Shown here: piece by piece, positions 55,724 to 64,000 of the stretch
Layout: each line of letters starts with the position of its first letter
Position numbering within the stretch: the stretch's first letter is position 1
Source of the DNA: Mycolicibacterium sp.
Lineage (GTDB): Bacteria > Actinomycetota > Actinomycetes > Mycobacteriales > Mycobacteriaceae
Assembly (NCBI RefSeq): GCF_016462545.1
Contig: NZ_JAEMTA010000003.1
Span: forward strand, 69,553 to 133,552
Reading direction: 5' to 3'
DNA: 64,000 nt
The notes under the pieces: generated by a model
Told to the model about the DNA's origin: nothing
Databases searched by the model: none
The model's input: only the letters and a program-made list of their open reading frames with translations
Translations under genes and position numbers: made by a program

Positions 55724-57921
55724 CGTTCTTCCAGCCGCCAGATGGGTTGTTCTCGTCCCTCCACCGTCACGGTTCCGGCAGGGGTGAAGCGCATCGTCTC
55801 CCGGAGCGTCTCGTAGACCGAATTGGTGACGTCGATGCCAGGTTGCTGCGAACCGCTCTTCACCTGATAGGCGATGTTCACCGCGGCGCCCCACATGTCG
55901 TAGACCACGGACATGCGGCCACTCAGCCCACTGCTGACCGTGCCGGTGTCGATACCCGCTCGAAGGCTGAGACCGCTCTTCGTCTCACTGTTGAACCGGT
56001 CGACGATCCGCTGGCACTCGAGGGCGAAGTCGACTGTCCTGCGGACGTTGTCGAGCCGCGGGACGTTGAGACCGCAGCTCCCCAGATAGCCGTTGCGCAC
56101 CCCGCGGATCCGTTCGATGCCGAGACTGTCTGCGGCCGCGTCGAACTGGCGCTCGATCTCGTCGACGATCGCGAGCGACTCCTCGGACGTGAGTTCCACC
56201 TGAAGCCGGTCCAGACCCATGACGTCGGCGAAGATCACGGATACGTCTTGATGCTCCTCGGCCGGGATGTCCTCTCCTTGGCGGTACCTCTCGACGACGG
56301 GTTCCGGCATCAGCAGCGCCAGCAGTTGATCATTCTCCTTGCGTTGCGCGTTGAGAAGTTCCTCCTTGACGGTGAGACTGCGGCTCATTTCATTGAATGC
56401 CTTGGTGAGATCCCCGATCTCGTCCCGAGTCTCCACGGGAATGCTGACGGCGTAATCGCCGCCACTGATCCTTCGCGCGCCGGCCTCCAGTCGCCTGATC
56501 GGCCGCACGAACAGCTGGGCCAGGAAGACTGCCGCGACGCACACCACGAAGATGATCCCGACCGTGGACATCACCATCGTCCGCGTGAACGTCGCCTCCC
56601 GTTCGAACGCCTCCGCCGTGTTGATCTTCGCGACGATCGACCAGTGCAGATCGGCGTCCGGGATCACCACGGGTGCGTAGGCCTGCAATGTCTGTTGCCC
56701 GAGATAGTCACCCGTGATCAGTGTTCCGGACTGGCCGCGCTGGGCGTTCTGGGTGGCCTCCGAAGTCACCGGCTGCACCAAGGTCGTGCCGCCGAGGCGG
56801 ATGGCCCGATCGGCTTCGTCGGGCGGGGTACCCGCCTGGATCACGTCGCGCCGATAGGCCTGCGGATCCTGGAGGAACAGGCGCGAATCCGACCGCATCA
56901 GGTCGTCCGGACCCACCAGGAACGTCTCACCGGTATCACCCAAACCTGCTGCTGCCCAATTCTTGTCGAACGTCATCAACCGATTGATCTTCGACGCGGG
57001 AAACTGAAGCGCGAGCACACCTTGGGCCCGGCCTCCCGAGACGACCGGGGTGACCATCCACGCAGTCGGTTCGTTCTCGGCGGGCTGGTAGATCTCGAAG
57101 TCGGTGAAGCCCACGTAATCGAGTGCGTTGGACGACAGCGCCTTCTCGTAGGCCGCGCGCAGCTTGGATCCGCTGTAGGGGCCGTTCAGGATGTTGGTGC
57201 CGAGGTCGACGTCCTTGTACGCGGAGTAGACCACGTTCCCGGCGGTGTCCAGCAGCAACGCGTCCTGAAACTCGAAGCGGGTGACTATCTCTCGGAAGAA
57301 GTCCTGGTACCGCGCGTTGGCCGCGGACCACGCGCTCCCGTCACGTGCGTCGTCGATGGTGACGGCGACGTCGTCGGACCTGCGCTGGGCGGTGTAGTGC
57401 GCCTGCAGGTAGCGCTGCGCGTTGCCGGTCGGAATCAGCTGCTCGGGATTGAGTCGGACTCCGCTGTACTTCTCCACGTCCTTGATGAAGACGTCGTCGT
57501 AATAGTCGGTGAGAGACTGCGAGAGCACCGGATCGATCGTCTGGTTCTGCAGTTGCGCGAACCCGGCGGTGAACGCCGCAAGGGCGTCTGCGGTGGTGGC
57601 TCCCCTGGTGTCGATGATCATCGAGCTCTTCAGGTCCGACAGCTGACTGACGAGCGACCGCGACTGCGACTCACGTACCTCGGTCAGACGGTTGAACACC
57701 GAGTCTCGCAGCGAGGAGCGACCGGCTTGGAAGCCGATGACGCCGACGACGGTGGCGGCCACGATCGTGCACAGCACCATCATCACGACGAGTTTGGACT
57801 GAATGCTCACCTTCGCCAGCAGGCGGCGACGCTGAAAGCGGCCGAACCTGCGAGCCCTGACGTCGTCGCGGTCGGGAGCGACCTCGACGGCATCGGGCTC
57901 GGACAGTTGCAACATCGGCAT
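55720..57921 (-). CDS. Membrane class III nucleotide cyclase-like protein (Rv2435c-like), degenerate active site
   Basis: A 733-residue receptor. One helix (about 43-65), an extracytoplasmic Cache-like domain (about 70-440), a second helix (448-470), HAMP (472-525) and a class III cyclase domain (about 557-720). The first metal Asp566 is present, but the second metal position reads RGVRNGY, giving Asn610 for Asp and Arg606 for the adenine-recognising Lys. The transition-state Arg is Gln686, while Asp675 and Asn682 remain. Catalysis is therefore doubtful. It is coupled to the CNB-MscS gene by a 4-bp overlap. Confidence 0.92.
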   Translation of the reverse strand: MPMLQLSEPDAVEVAPDRDDVRARRFGRFQRRRLLAKVSIQSKLVVMMVLCTIVAATVVGVIGFQAGRSSLRDSVFNRLTEVRESQSRSLVSQLSDLKSSMIIDTRGATTADALAAFTAGFAQLQNQTIDPVLSQSLTDYYDDVFIKDVEKYSGVRLNPEQLIPTGNAQRYLQAHYTAQRRSDDVAVTIDDARDGSAWSAANARYQDFFREIVTRFEFQDALLLDTAGNVVYSAYKDVDLGTNILNGPYSGSKLRAAYEKALSSNALDYVGFTDFEIYQPAENEPTAWMVTPVVSGGRAQGVLALQFPASKINRLMTFDKNWAAAGLGDTGETFLVGPDDLMRSDSRLFLQDPQAYRRDVIQAGTPPDEADRAIRLGGTTLVQPVTSEATQNAQRGQSGTLITGDYLGQQTLQAYAPVVIPDADLHWSIVAKINTAEAFEREATFTRTMVMSTVGIIFVVCVAAVFLAQLFVRPIRRLEAGARRISGGDYAVSIPVETRDEIGDLTKAFNEMSRSLTVKEELLNAQRKENDQLLALLMPEPVVERYRQGEDIPAEEHQDVSVIFADVMGLDRLQVELTSEESLAIVDEIERQFDAAADSLGIERIRGVRNGYLGSCGLNVPRLDNVRRTVDFALECQRIVDRFNSETKSGLSLRAGIDTGTVSSGLSGRMSVVYDMWGAAVNIAYQVKSGSQQPGIDVTNSVYETLRETMRFTPAGTVTVEGREQPIWRLEER

Positions 57922-58048
57922 CCCTTCGCCGGTCCGGCGTGCGCGACGGCTTCGCGGACACTAACACCGACGACGCGGTCGTGGAACTGGCAGCGAACGG
58001 TGTTTATCAAACTGACGCAAAGGTAGAAGCGCTCTGTTGCAGAGACAT

Positions 58049-59179
58049 TCACCGGCGCGGGGCGAGTCGCTCCACGTCCAGTCCCCTGGCGAGGAGATCG
58101 GCGGGCACGGATCCGCCGAGCACCAGTGCAGCACCCAGTCGGGAGGTCGCGGGCGCGGTCTGGATTCCGTAGCCACCCTGTCCGGCAAGCCAGAAGAAGC
58201 CCGGCGCATCGGGATCCTCGCCGACGACGAAGTTCCGGTCGGGGGCGAACGTGCGCAAGCCCGCCCACGACGAGCTGACACTGCGCACACCGAGTTCGGT
58301 GGCCGCGTTGATGGCCTCGACGGCGCGGGCGATCTCCATCTCGTCAGGCTTGGCATCGCTTGGCGGACAGGGCGTCTCGTCGGCAGGCGAGCACAAGAAC
58401 TGTGCGCCTTCGGGATTGACGTAGAAGGACTCGTCGACCTCGCTGCAGTTGGGCAGGCCCTTGCCCACCTCCCCGAGAGGAGAGGCCACCATGAAGATCG
58501 TGCGCCGCAACGGCGTCAGACCGATGGGGGCGACCCCGGCCAGGGCGGCTACCGCGTCGGCCCACGCGCCTGCAGCGTCGACGACGATCGGCGCCCGGTG
58601 GACGTGTCCATCGGCGGTGGTGACCGTCCAGCGGTCGGCGCCGCGGTGCAACGCCGTCACCGCCGCGTCGCGGAAGATCCTGGCGCCGTGGGCGCGCGCC
58701 CCTCGGACGTACCCCTGGTGCAGCGCCGCGACGTCGATGGCCATGGCTCGCGGTTCCAGCAAGCCGCGCTCGGCCACGCCCGGTTTCAGTAGCGGATGCA
58801 CCTCGCGGCACTGCGGTCCGTCCAGCAGTTCGGCATCCGAGACGAGTGCTCGGACCGATTCGTACATGCCCTCGATGCGGTGGCTGCGGCCCTCGAGTGC
58901 GATCTGTAGCAGCGGCCGCGGGGTCACCAGCACCGGCTCGAAGAGCTCTGCTGGCGCCTCGAAGAACTCGCGACTGCCCGTGGTCAGCGCTCGAATCTGC
59001 TCTCCACCATAGGTTTCGAGGAAGGTCGCCGCCGAGCGGCCGGTGGTGTGGAAGGCGAGCGTCGACTCCATCTCGAGCAACGCGACCTCGACTGCCTTGG
59101 ACAGCTCGTACGCGATCGATACGCCCGCGATGCCGCCGCCGATGACGATGACGTCGGCGCCGGTCTCGGTCGGAGTCAC
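58049..59179 (-). CDS. FAD-dependent amine/amino-acid oxidase (DAO family)
   Basis: A 376-residue flavoprotein of the D-amino-acid oxidase/glycine oxidase family. The N-terminal FAD loop GGGIAGVSIAYEL lies at about 14-26, with LLEMES at the ribose site and the C-terminal GLRTFAPDRNFVVGEDP and WLAGQGGYGIQTAPA contacts. The substrate may be a D-amino acid, sarcosine-like amine or glycine. I chose GTG 59179 (MTPTETGADV), because the next 36 residues upstream are implausible. It is divergent from DUF808 across 65 bp and 127 bp from the cyclase gene. No electron-transfer partner is adjacent. Confidence 0.9.
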   Translation of the reverse strand: MTPTETGADVIVIGGGIAGVSIAYELSKAVEVALLEMESTLAFHTTGRSAATFLETYGGEQIRALTTGSREFFEAPAELFEPVLVTPRPLLQIALEGRSHRIEGMYESVRALVSDAELLDGPQCREVHPLLKPGVAERGLLEPRAMAIDVAALHQGYVRGARAHGARIFRDAAVTALHRGADRWTVTTADGHVHRAPIVVDAAGAWADAVAALAGVAPIGLTPLRRTIFMVASPLGEVGKGLPNCSEVDESFYVNPEGAQFLCSPADETPCPPSDAKPDEMEIARAVEAINAATELGVRSVSSSWAGLRTFAPDRNFVVGEDPDAPGFFWLAGQGGYGIQTAPATSRLGAALVLGGSVPADLLARGLDVERLAPRR

Positions 59180-59244
59180 CGCACCGAAGCTATTGGGGTT
59201 GCGATGATCCGTCCACCCGGCATCCTGCCCGTATCCTGTGAGCC

Positions 59245-60186
59245 ATGAGTGCAGGGCTGTTCGGGCTGCTCGACGACATTGCGGCACTGGCCCGGCTCGC
59301 GGCGGCTTCGGTCGACGACATCGGCGCGGCGGCGGGGCGCGCGACGGCGAAGGCGGCGGGTGTCGTCATCGACGACACGGCCGTGACGCCGCAGTACGTG
59401 CACGGGATCGCCGCCGAGCGCGAGCTCCCGATGATCAAGCGGATCGCGTTCGGATCACTGCGCAACAAGCTGGTGTTCATCCTGCCCGCCGCGCTGCTGC
59501 TGAGTCAGTTCGTGCCGTGGCTGCTGACGCCGATCCTGATGCTCGGCGCGACGTACCTCTGCTTCGAGGGTGCGGAGAAGGTGTGGGGGCGCCTTGCCAA
59601 GAACGACGGCCACGAGGCACACGCCACCCCGACCACGGCCGTCGGCGGGGATGCCGAGAAGCAGATGACGAGCGGCGCGATCCGCACCGATTTCATCCTA
59701 TCTGCCGAGATCATGGTGATCGCGCTCAACGAAGTGGCCGATCAGCCGTTCGTGCCGCGGCTCATCATCCTCATCGTGGTGGCCCTGGTCATCACCGCCG
59801 CGGTCTACGGGGTGGTCGCGGCGATCGTGAAGATGGACGACGTTGGACTCGCCCTCACCCAGCGCTCGTCGCAGTTCGCCCAGAAGGTCGGTCGCGGGCT
59901 GGTGGTCGGGATGCCCAAGCTGCTCGCCGCCCTGTCGGTCATCGGCACGGTCGCGATGCTGTGGGTCGGCGGCCACATCCTGCTGCTCGGCACCGACACC
60001 CTCGGCTGGCACGCGCCGTACGGCTTCGTCCACCATCTCGAGGAGGGCGTCCGCGCCGCCGCGCAGGGGGTCGGCGGACTGCTGGCATGGTTGGTCAACA
60101 CCGGATTCTCGGCGGTGATCGGTCTGGTCGTGGGCGGCATCGTCGTGGCGATCGTGCACGTGCTGCCGTTCGGCAAGAAGCACTAA
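59245..60186 (+). CDS. DUF808/YedI-family inner membrane protein
   Basis: A 313-residue membrane protein of the YedI family. The soluble N-terminus (LFGLLDDIAALARLAAASVDDIGAAAGRATAKAAGVVIDDTAVTPQYV) is the family's hallmark, followed by helices near 78-110, 155-175, 180-205, 228-250 and 275-300. Function is unknown; a role in envelope or transport has only been guessed. It starts at ATG 59245 and overlaps the convergent PucR gene stop by 4 bp. Confidence 0.92.
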   Translation: MSAGLFGLLDDIAALARLAAASVDDIGAAAGRATAKAAGVVIDDTAVTPQYVHGIAAERELPMIKRIAFGSLRNKLVFILPAALLLSQFVPWLLTPILMLGATYLCFEGAEKVWGRLAKNDGHEAHATPTTAVGGDAEKQMTSGAIRTDFILSAEIMVIALNEVADQPFVPRLIILIVVALVITAAVYGVVAAIVKMDDVGLALTQRSSQFAQKVGRGLVVGMPKLLAALSVIGTVAMLWVGGHILLLGTDTLGWHAPYGFVHHLEEGVRAAAQGVGGLLAWLVNTGFSAVIGLVVGGIVVAIVHVLPFGKKH

Positions 60187-61826
60187 CTCGGCGCGGCCCA
60201 ACGCCGGGCGAGGACCATCATCGCCACGTGCAGCGACGTCCGAGACTCGGCGTCGTCGAGGTCCACGCCCAGCAGTCGCTCGACGGCCGCCAGCCGTGAG
60301 TAGAGCGTCGGGCGCGACATGTGCAGTCGCTTGGCGAGTTCGGCCTTGTTGCCGCCCACCTCGAGGAAACCCGCGAGCAGGTCGAACGCCTCGTCACCGT
60401 GCGTGGCCCGCCGCTCGAGCAGGCCGCGCAGCTCCGTCTCAGCGAAGGCCTGCACCCGCGGGTCCGTGCGGATCAGGGCGATGAGACCGCGCAACCGCAC
60501 GTCGGCCGCGCGGTAGAACGTCCGGTCGGCGGGCATCGCCAGCGCCACCTCGGCGACGTGCCCGGACTCCGCGAGTCCGCCGGCCGCGTCGACGAGCCGG
60601 CTCGATGCCGGTCCCACGCCGATCACGCACGCCGAGACGCCGTCCACGCGGAGCACGTCGTGACGGATCGCCGAGGCCACGTCGGACAGCACGCGTTCGG
60701 GATCGTCCCCGACTGCCATGGTCCTGGGCTGTGGCGCCAGCAGCACGTCGATCTGCCCGTCGTCACGGCTGGCGGCCAGGACGCTGTGTCCGCCCGAGCG
60801 GATCGCGTGGACGACGGCGTCCAGCGTTCGGCCGCGGCGCTGCTGGATCAGCAGCTGGTTGGCGCTGGCGGTCTCGCGCAGCCGCACCGTGATCGGCACG
60901 TACGTCAGCGCAGGCCGCAGCCCGAGCGCATGGGCGCGCGCGGTGGCCTCGCTCTCGTCCCGGATGCGGCCGCGCAGCAGGTCGTCGACCAGACCGCTCT
61001 GCGCGCGCATCTCGAGTGACGTGCGATCCTGCTCGACCATCCGGTGCAGCGCCAGGGCCTGCGCTGCGCGTTCTAGGGTGGTGACGGTGCGACCGTCGGC
61101 ATCGCCATCCTGGCTGCGACCATGCGGCGCGACCAGCCGCCCCCACTCCTGCCGATACGGACCGACGGGCCGCGCCACCCAGGTGCCCTGTCCCGCAACT
61201 GAATTCAACCGAGATCGCCGCTCCCAGTCGGCGAGCAACTCGGTCAGCGGCACGCCGCGTCGCACGAACGCCACCACCTGACGGTTGAGGTCCTCCAAGA
61301 CGATCGGGGTGTCGAGCATGTCGGCCGCGGCAGCGACGATCTCGTCGACCGACGCCCGCCGCATGCTGAGATTCGTGAATGCCTCGTGCACCCGCCGGGC
61401 GTAGTCGACCTCGGCATACTGTTCGGCCACGATCCGGCGATGCACCTCCTCGGTGACCTCGACGAATCGCACGGGACGGTGCAGTGCGACGACCGGCAAC
61501 TCGAGGTGGCTGCCCACCTCCCTGACCGAACTCGGCACCTCGTCGACGTGCAGTCCGAGTTCGACGACGACGGCGACGGCACCCACCCGGGCGAGCTGCG
61601 GCAGGTACTCGTCGCGATGCCGAGCGTCGACCAGAGCCTGTCCGGTGGTGAGGACCATCTCGCCGCCCTCGAGCAGATTCGACAGGTCGGCCAGGTCGCT
61701 CACGTGCACCCACCGCACCGGCCGGTCCAGGCTCTCGGGGTGGTCGGCGCCGCACACGATCTCGGGTTCACCCGCCCGTAAAACCGGAAGCGCGAGGATC
61801 TCACGCACGGTAGGCAACATTGACAC
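60183..61826 (-). CDS. PucR-family transcriptional regulator
   Basis: A 547-residue regulator with an N-terminal PucR domain (about 1-125, LPTVREILALPVLRAGEPEIVCGAD), a central GGDEF-like region and the C-terminal helix-turn-helix (FLEVGGNKAELAKRLHMSRPTLYSRLAAVERLLG, about 490-525). Such activators control purine, GABA, beta-alanine or glutamate catabolism. It starts at GTG 61826, with ATG 61820 as an alternative, and is divergent from the mmsA-type dehydrogenase across about 75 bp, so it likely activates that operon (inference). Confidence 0.92.
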   Translation of the reverse strand: MSMLPTVREILALPVLRAGEPEIVCGADHPESLDRPVRWVHVSDLADLSNLLEGGEMVLTTGQALVDARHRDEYLPQLARVGAVAVVVELGLHVDEVPSSVREVGSHLELPVVALHRPVRFVEVTEEVHRRIVAEQYAEVDYARRVHEAFTNLSMRRASVDEIVAAAADMLDTPIVLEDLNRQVVAFVRRGVPLTELLADWERRSRLNSVAGQGTWVARPVGPYRQEWGRLVAPHGRSQDGDADGRTVTTLERAAQALALHRMVEQDRTSLEMRAQSGLVDDLLRGRIRDESEATARAHALGLRPALTYVPITVRLRETASANQLLIQQRRGRTLDAVVHAIRSGGHSVLAASRDDGQIDVLLAPQPRTMAVGDDPERVLSDVASAIRHDVLRVDGVSACVIGVGPASSRLVDAAGGLAESGHVAEVALAMPADRTFYRAADVRLRGLIALIRTDPRVQAFAETELRGLLERRATHGDEAFDLLAGFLEVGGNKAELAKRLHMSRPTLYSRLAAVERLLGVDLDDAESRTSLHVAMMVLARRWAAPS

Positions 61827-61900
61827 ATCGTAATGCGATGGGCGATTTTCCTTACAGAACGACAGAGCGCCGAGGTAGTGTCAGGCGACAGACTCGAGTC
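61827..61900. promoter_or_regulatory. Divergent promoter between pucR-like and mmsA-like genes
   Basis: This 74-bp gap must hold both promoters. It contains AT-richer ATTTTCCTTACAG near 61842 and no clear long palindrome. PucR regulators usually bind direct or inverted repeats here, but I cannot define a site by eye. Confidence 0.4.
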
Positions 61901-63409
61901 ATGACTCTCAGCACCCGCGTACGCACCATCGGCCATTGGGCAGATGGCAAGAACTTCGCAGGCTCCGGCGACCGCACCGCCCCGGTCACGAACCCGGCCA
62001 CCGGCCAGGTCACCGGCGAACTCGCCCTGGCCGACGTCGCCGACGCGCGCGCCGTCATCGATGGTGCCGCGGCCGCCTTCCCCGCGTGGCGCGACACCTC
62101 GCTGGCCAAGCGCACGCAGATCCTGTTCGCCTTCCGGGAACTGCTCAACGCCCGCAAGGGTGAGCTCGCCGAGATCATCACCAGCGAGCACGGCAAGGTC
62201 GTCTCCGATGCCCTCGGCGAGGTCAGCCGCGGCCAGGAGGTCGTCGAATTCGCCTGTGGCATAGCGCATCTGCTCAAGGGCGGGATGACGGAGAATGCCT
62301 CGACCAACGTCGACGTGGCCTCCATCCGCCAACCCCTCGGCGTCGTCGGCATCATCTCACCCTTCAACTTCCCGGCCATGGTGCCGATGTGGTTCTTCCC
62401 CATCGCCATCGCCGCGGGCAATACCGTCGTCCTCAAGCCGTCGGAGAAGGACCCGTCGGCAGCGCTGTGGATCGCCGAACTGTGGGCCGAGGCAGGCCTG
62501 CCGGCAGGGGTATTCAACGTGCTGCAGGGCGACAAGGTCGCCGTCGACGAACTGCTGACCAACGCGAGCGTCAAGGCCATCAGCTTCGTCGGCTCCACCC
62601 CCATCGCGCAGTACGTCTACGCCACCGGCACGCTGCACGGCAAGCGGGTGCAGGCGCTCGGCGGCGCCAAGAACCACGCCATCGTGCTGCCCGATGCCGA
62701 CCTCGACCTCGCCGCGGACGCGATGGTCAACGCCGGTTTCGGCTCGGCGGGCGAGCGCTGCATGGCCATCTCCGCCTGCGTGGCCGTCGGCCCGATCGCC
62801 GACGACCTGGTCGCCAAGATCGCGGACCGGGCGAAGACGTTGAAGACCGGTGACGGGACCCGCGACTCCGACATGGGCCCACTGGTGACCAAGGCGCACC
62901 GCGATCGCGTGGCGTCCTACGTCGACGCCGGCGAAGCGGACGGCGCCAGCATCGTCGTCGACGGACGCGGGATCTCGGTCGACGGCGACGATGAGGGCTT
63001 CTGGTTGGGCCCCACGCTGATCGATCACGTCACGCCCGAGATGAGCGTCTACACCGACGAGATCTTCGGCCCCGTCCTGTCGGTCATCCGCGTCGAGACC
63101 TATGACGAGGCACTGGATCTCATCAACTCCAACCCCTACGGCAACGGCACCGCGATCTTCACCAACGACGGCGGCGCCGCCCGGCGCTTCCAGAACGAGG
63201 TCGAGGTCGGGATGATCGGCATCAACGTGCCCATCCCCGTGCCCACCGCCTACTACAGTTTCGGTGGCTGGAAGAGCTCCCTGTTCGGCGACACCCACGC
63301 CCACGGCACCGAGGGCGTGCACTTCTTCACCCGTGGCAAGGTTGTCACCACGCGCTGGCTCGACCCGAGCCACGGTGGGATCAACCTCGGGTTCCCGCAG
63401 AACAGCTGA
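61901..63409 (+). CDS. mmsA: CoA-acylating (methyl)malonate-semialdehyde dehydrogenase
   Basis: A 502-residue aldehyde dehydrogenase of the MmsA group, oxidising malonate- or methylmalonate-semialdehyde to acetyl- or propionyl-CoA. It has FNFPAMVPMWFFPIAIAAGN, FVGSTPIAQYVY, GGAKNHAIVLPDADL and catalytic Cys287 in GSAGERCMAIS. MmsA enzymes lack the general-base Glu of other ALDHs, and the GGAKNH segment fits. ATG 61901 is preferred to in-frame ATG 61820, which would overlap the divergent pucR start. The aminotransferase gene follows 29 bp downstream. Confidence 0.93.
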   Translation: MTLSTRVRTIGHWADGKNFAGSGDRTAPVTNPATGQVTGELALADVADARAVIDGAAAAFPAWRDTSLAKRTQILFAFRELLNARKGELAEIITSEHGKVVSDALGEVSRGQEVVEFACGIAHLLKGGMTENASTNVDVASIRQPLGVVGIISPFNFPAMVPMWFFPIAIAAGNTVVLKPSEKDPSAALWIAELWAEAGLPAGVFNVLQGDKVAVDELLTNASVKAISFVGSTPIAQYVYATGTLHGKRVQALGGAKNHAIVLPDADLDLAADAMVNAGFGSAGERCMAISACVAVGPIADDLVAKIADRAKTLKTGDGTRDSDMGPLVTKAHRDRVASYVDAGEADGASIVVDGRGISVDGDDEGFWLGPTLIDHVTPEMSVYTDEIFGPVLSVIRVETYDEALDLINSNPYGNGTAIFTNDGGAARRFQNEVEVGMIGINVPIPVPTAYYSFGGWKSSLFGDTHAHGTEGVHFFTRGKVVTTRWLDPSHGGINLGFPQNS

Positions 63410-63438
63410 GTCCAAGGAAGACAAGGAAGAATTCGACT

Positions 63439-64000
63439 ATGACGACTTTCGACACCGCGCTGCCCAGCGGCCAGGACCTCGCAACCGCCAAGGCCGAGGG
63501 CGCCCGCGCCTACGAACTCGACCGCAAGCACGTCTTCCACTCGTGGTCGGCGCAGGCCCAGATCACCCCGATGACGATCGTCGCGTCCGACGGCCAGTAC
63601 GTCTGGGACGGCGACGGCAACAAGCTGCTCGACTTCTCCGGACAGCTGGTGTTCACCAACATCGGGCATCAGCACCCGAAGGTCGTCAAGGCCATCGCCG
63701 ACCAGGCCGCGAAGCTCTGCACGGTCGCGCCGCAGCACGTCAACGCGGCGCGCTCCGAGGCGGCCCGGCTCATTGCCGAACGCACACCCGGAGATCTGAA
63801 CCGCGTGTTCTTCACCAACGGTGGCGCAGACGCCGTCGAGCACGCCGTCCGCATGGCGCGGTTGCACACCGGCCGCTACAAGGTGCTCTCGCGCTACCGC
63901 TCGTACCACGGCGGCACCGACACCGCGATCAATCTGACCGGTGACCCGCGCCGCTACCCGAACGACTACGCCAGCAGCGGTGTCGTGCACTTCAACGGCC
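63439..64000 (+). CDS. Class III aminotransferase, 5' part (cut by window end)
   Basis: The first 187 residues of an omega-amino acid:pyruvate-type aminotransferase. It has HVFHSWSAQAQITPMTIVASDGQYVWDGDGNKLLDF, then FFTNGGADAVEHAVRMARLHTGRYKVLSRYRSYHGGT, the family's cofactor-phosphate region. ATG 63439 has an AAGGAAG ribosome site upstream. It is the partner of the mmsA-type dehydrogenase: the transaminase would make malonate semialdehyde from beta-alanine or methylmalonate semialdehyde from 3-aminoisobutyrate (inference). The catalytic Lys lies beyond the window. Confidence 0.9.
   Translation, partial: MTTFDTALPSGQDLATAKAEGARAYELDRKHVFHSWSAQAQITPMTIVASDGQYVWDGDGNKLLDFSGQLVFTNIGHQHPKVVKAIADQAAKLCTVAPQHVNAARSEAARLIAERTPGDLNRVFFTNGGADAVEHAVRMARLHTGRYKVLSRYRSYHGGTDTAINLTGDPRRYPNDYASSGVVHFNG

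Noticed and set aside
1-64000. tRNA, rRNA, CRISPR, insertion sequence or prophage features
   Set aside because: I saw no clover-leaf, ribosomal, repeat-spacer, transposase or phage-like sequence. Gene order and codon use look uniform across the window.

Overview
The window is high-GC actinobacterial chromosome, almost certainly a fast-growing environmental mycobacterium (Mycolicibacterium type). The basis is several marker genes: a DesA3-type acyl-CoA desaturase with its Rv3230c-type reductase, a Crp close to M. tuberculosis Rv3676, an MHB-domain haemophore, a secreted chorismate mutase, the Rv2435c/Rv2434c cyclase plus CNB-MscS pair, and F420/deazaflavin-type oxidoreductases. Genes are packed tightly, often with 1-14 bp start/stop overlaps. 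GTG and occasional TTG starts are common. I saw no tRNA, rRNA, CRISPR array, insertion sequence or phage gene. No gene-free stretch exceeds 300 bases; the longest is 26927-27194, a divergent promoter region holding two operator-like repeats.

Left part (1-11056): the 3' end of a cytochrome P450, an SDR oxidoreductase, a SRPBCC protein, an LLM-class oxidoreductase coupled to an EamA exporter, and an orphan LuxR-type response regulator divergent from a GlsB/YeaQ membrane protein. Then come the desaturase/reductase operon, an alpha/beta hydrolase and a large molybdopterin oxidoreductase. Next (11098-18592) is a compact cluster of six glycosyltransferases and one WcbI-type protein, two genes leftward and five rightward, which I cannot match to a known mycobacterial glycan pathway.

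Middle (18595-30400): a Crp paralogue, a monooxygenase-fold protein, a formylglycine-type sulfatase, an unusual alpha/beta hydrolase, an acetolactate-synthase-like ThDP enzyme and a cytochrome b561/sulfite-oxidase-like membrane fusion with a four-helix partner. A TetR regulator follows, then small secreted proteins, a haemophore, a lipoprotein and a secreted chorismate mutase. Three copies of a TGTACCG-N4-GTAC repeat link the TetR locus to the secreted-protein genes.

Quinate/shikimate and protocatechuate region (30397-40869): dehydroquinase, a 3-dehydroshikimate dehydratase fusion, a TetR regulator, quinate/shikimate dehydrogenase, an MHS transporter, then pcaH-G-B-L-I-J with 4-bp overlaps. 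Together these should carry shikimate or quinate to 3-oxoadipyl-CoA. The final thiolase is absent. Two matching palindromes, one on each side of the TetR gene, look like the shared operators.

Right part (40859-64000): a Ddn-like protein, a DUF3159 membrane protein, a CobW GTPase, an EEP phosphatase/nuclease and a metallophosphoesterase. A putative amine/gamma-glutamyl catabolic cluster follows (decarboxylase, FluG-like amidohydrolase, class III aminotransferase, APC permease, glutamine-synthetase-like ligase, class II amidotransferase, RpiR regulator). After it come a CNB-domain MscS channel coupled to a membrane cyclase, both lacking canonical nucleotide-handling residues, and an FAD amine oxidase. 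The window ends with a PucR-type regulator divergent from an mmsA-type dehydrogenase and an aminotransferase cut by the window edge.
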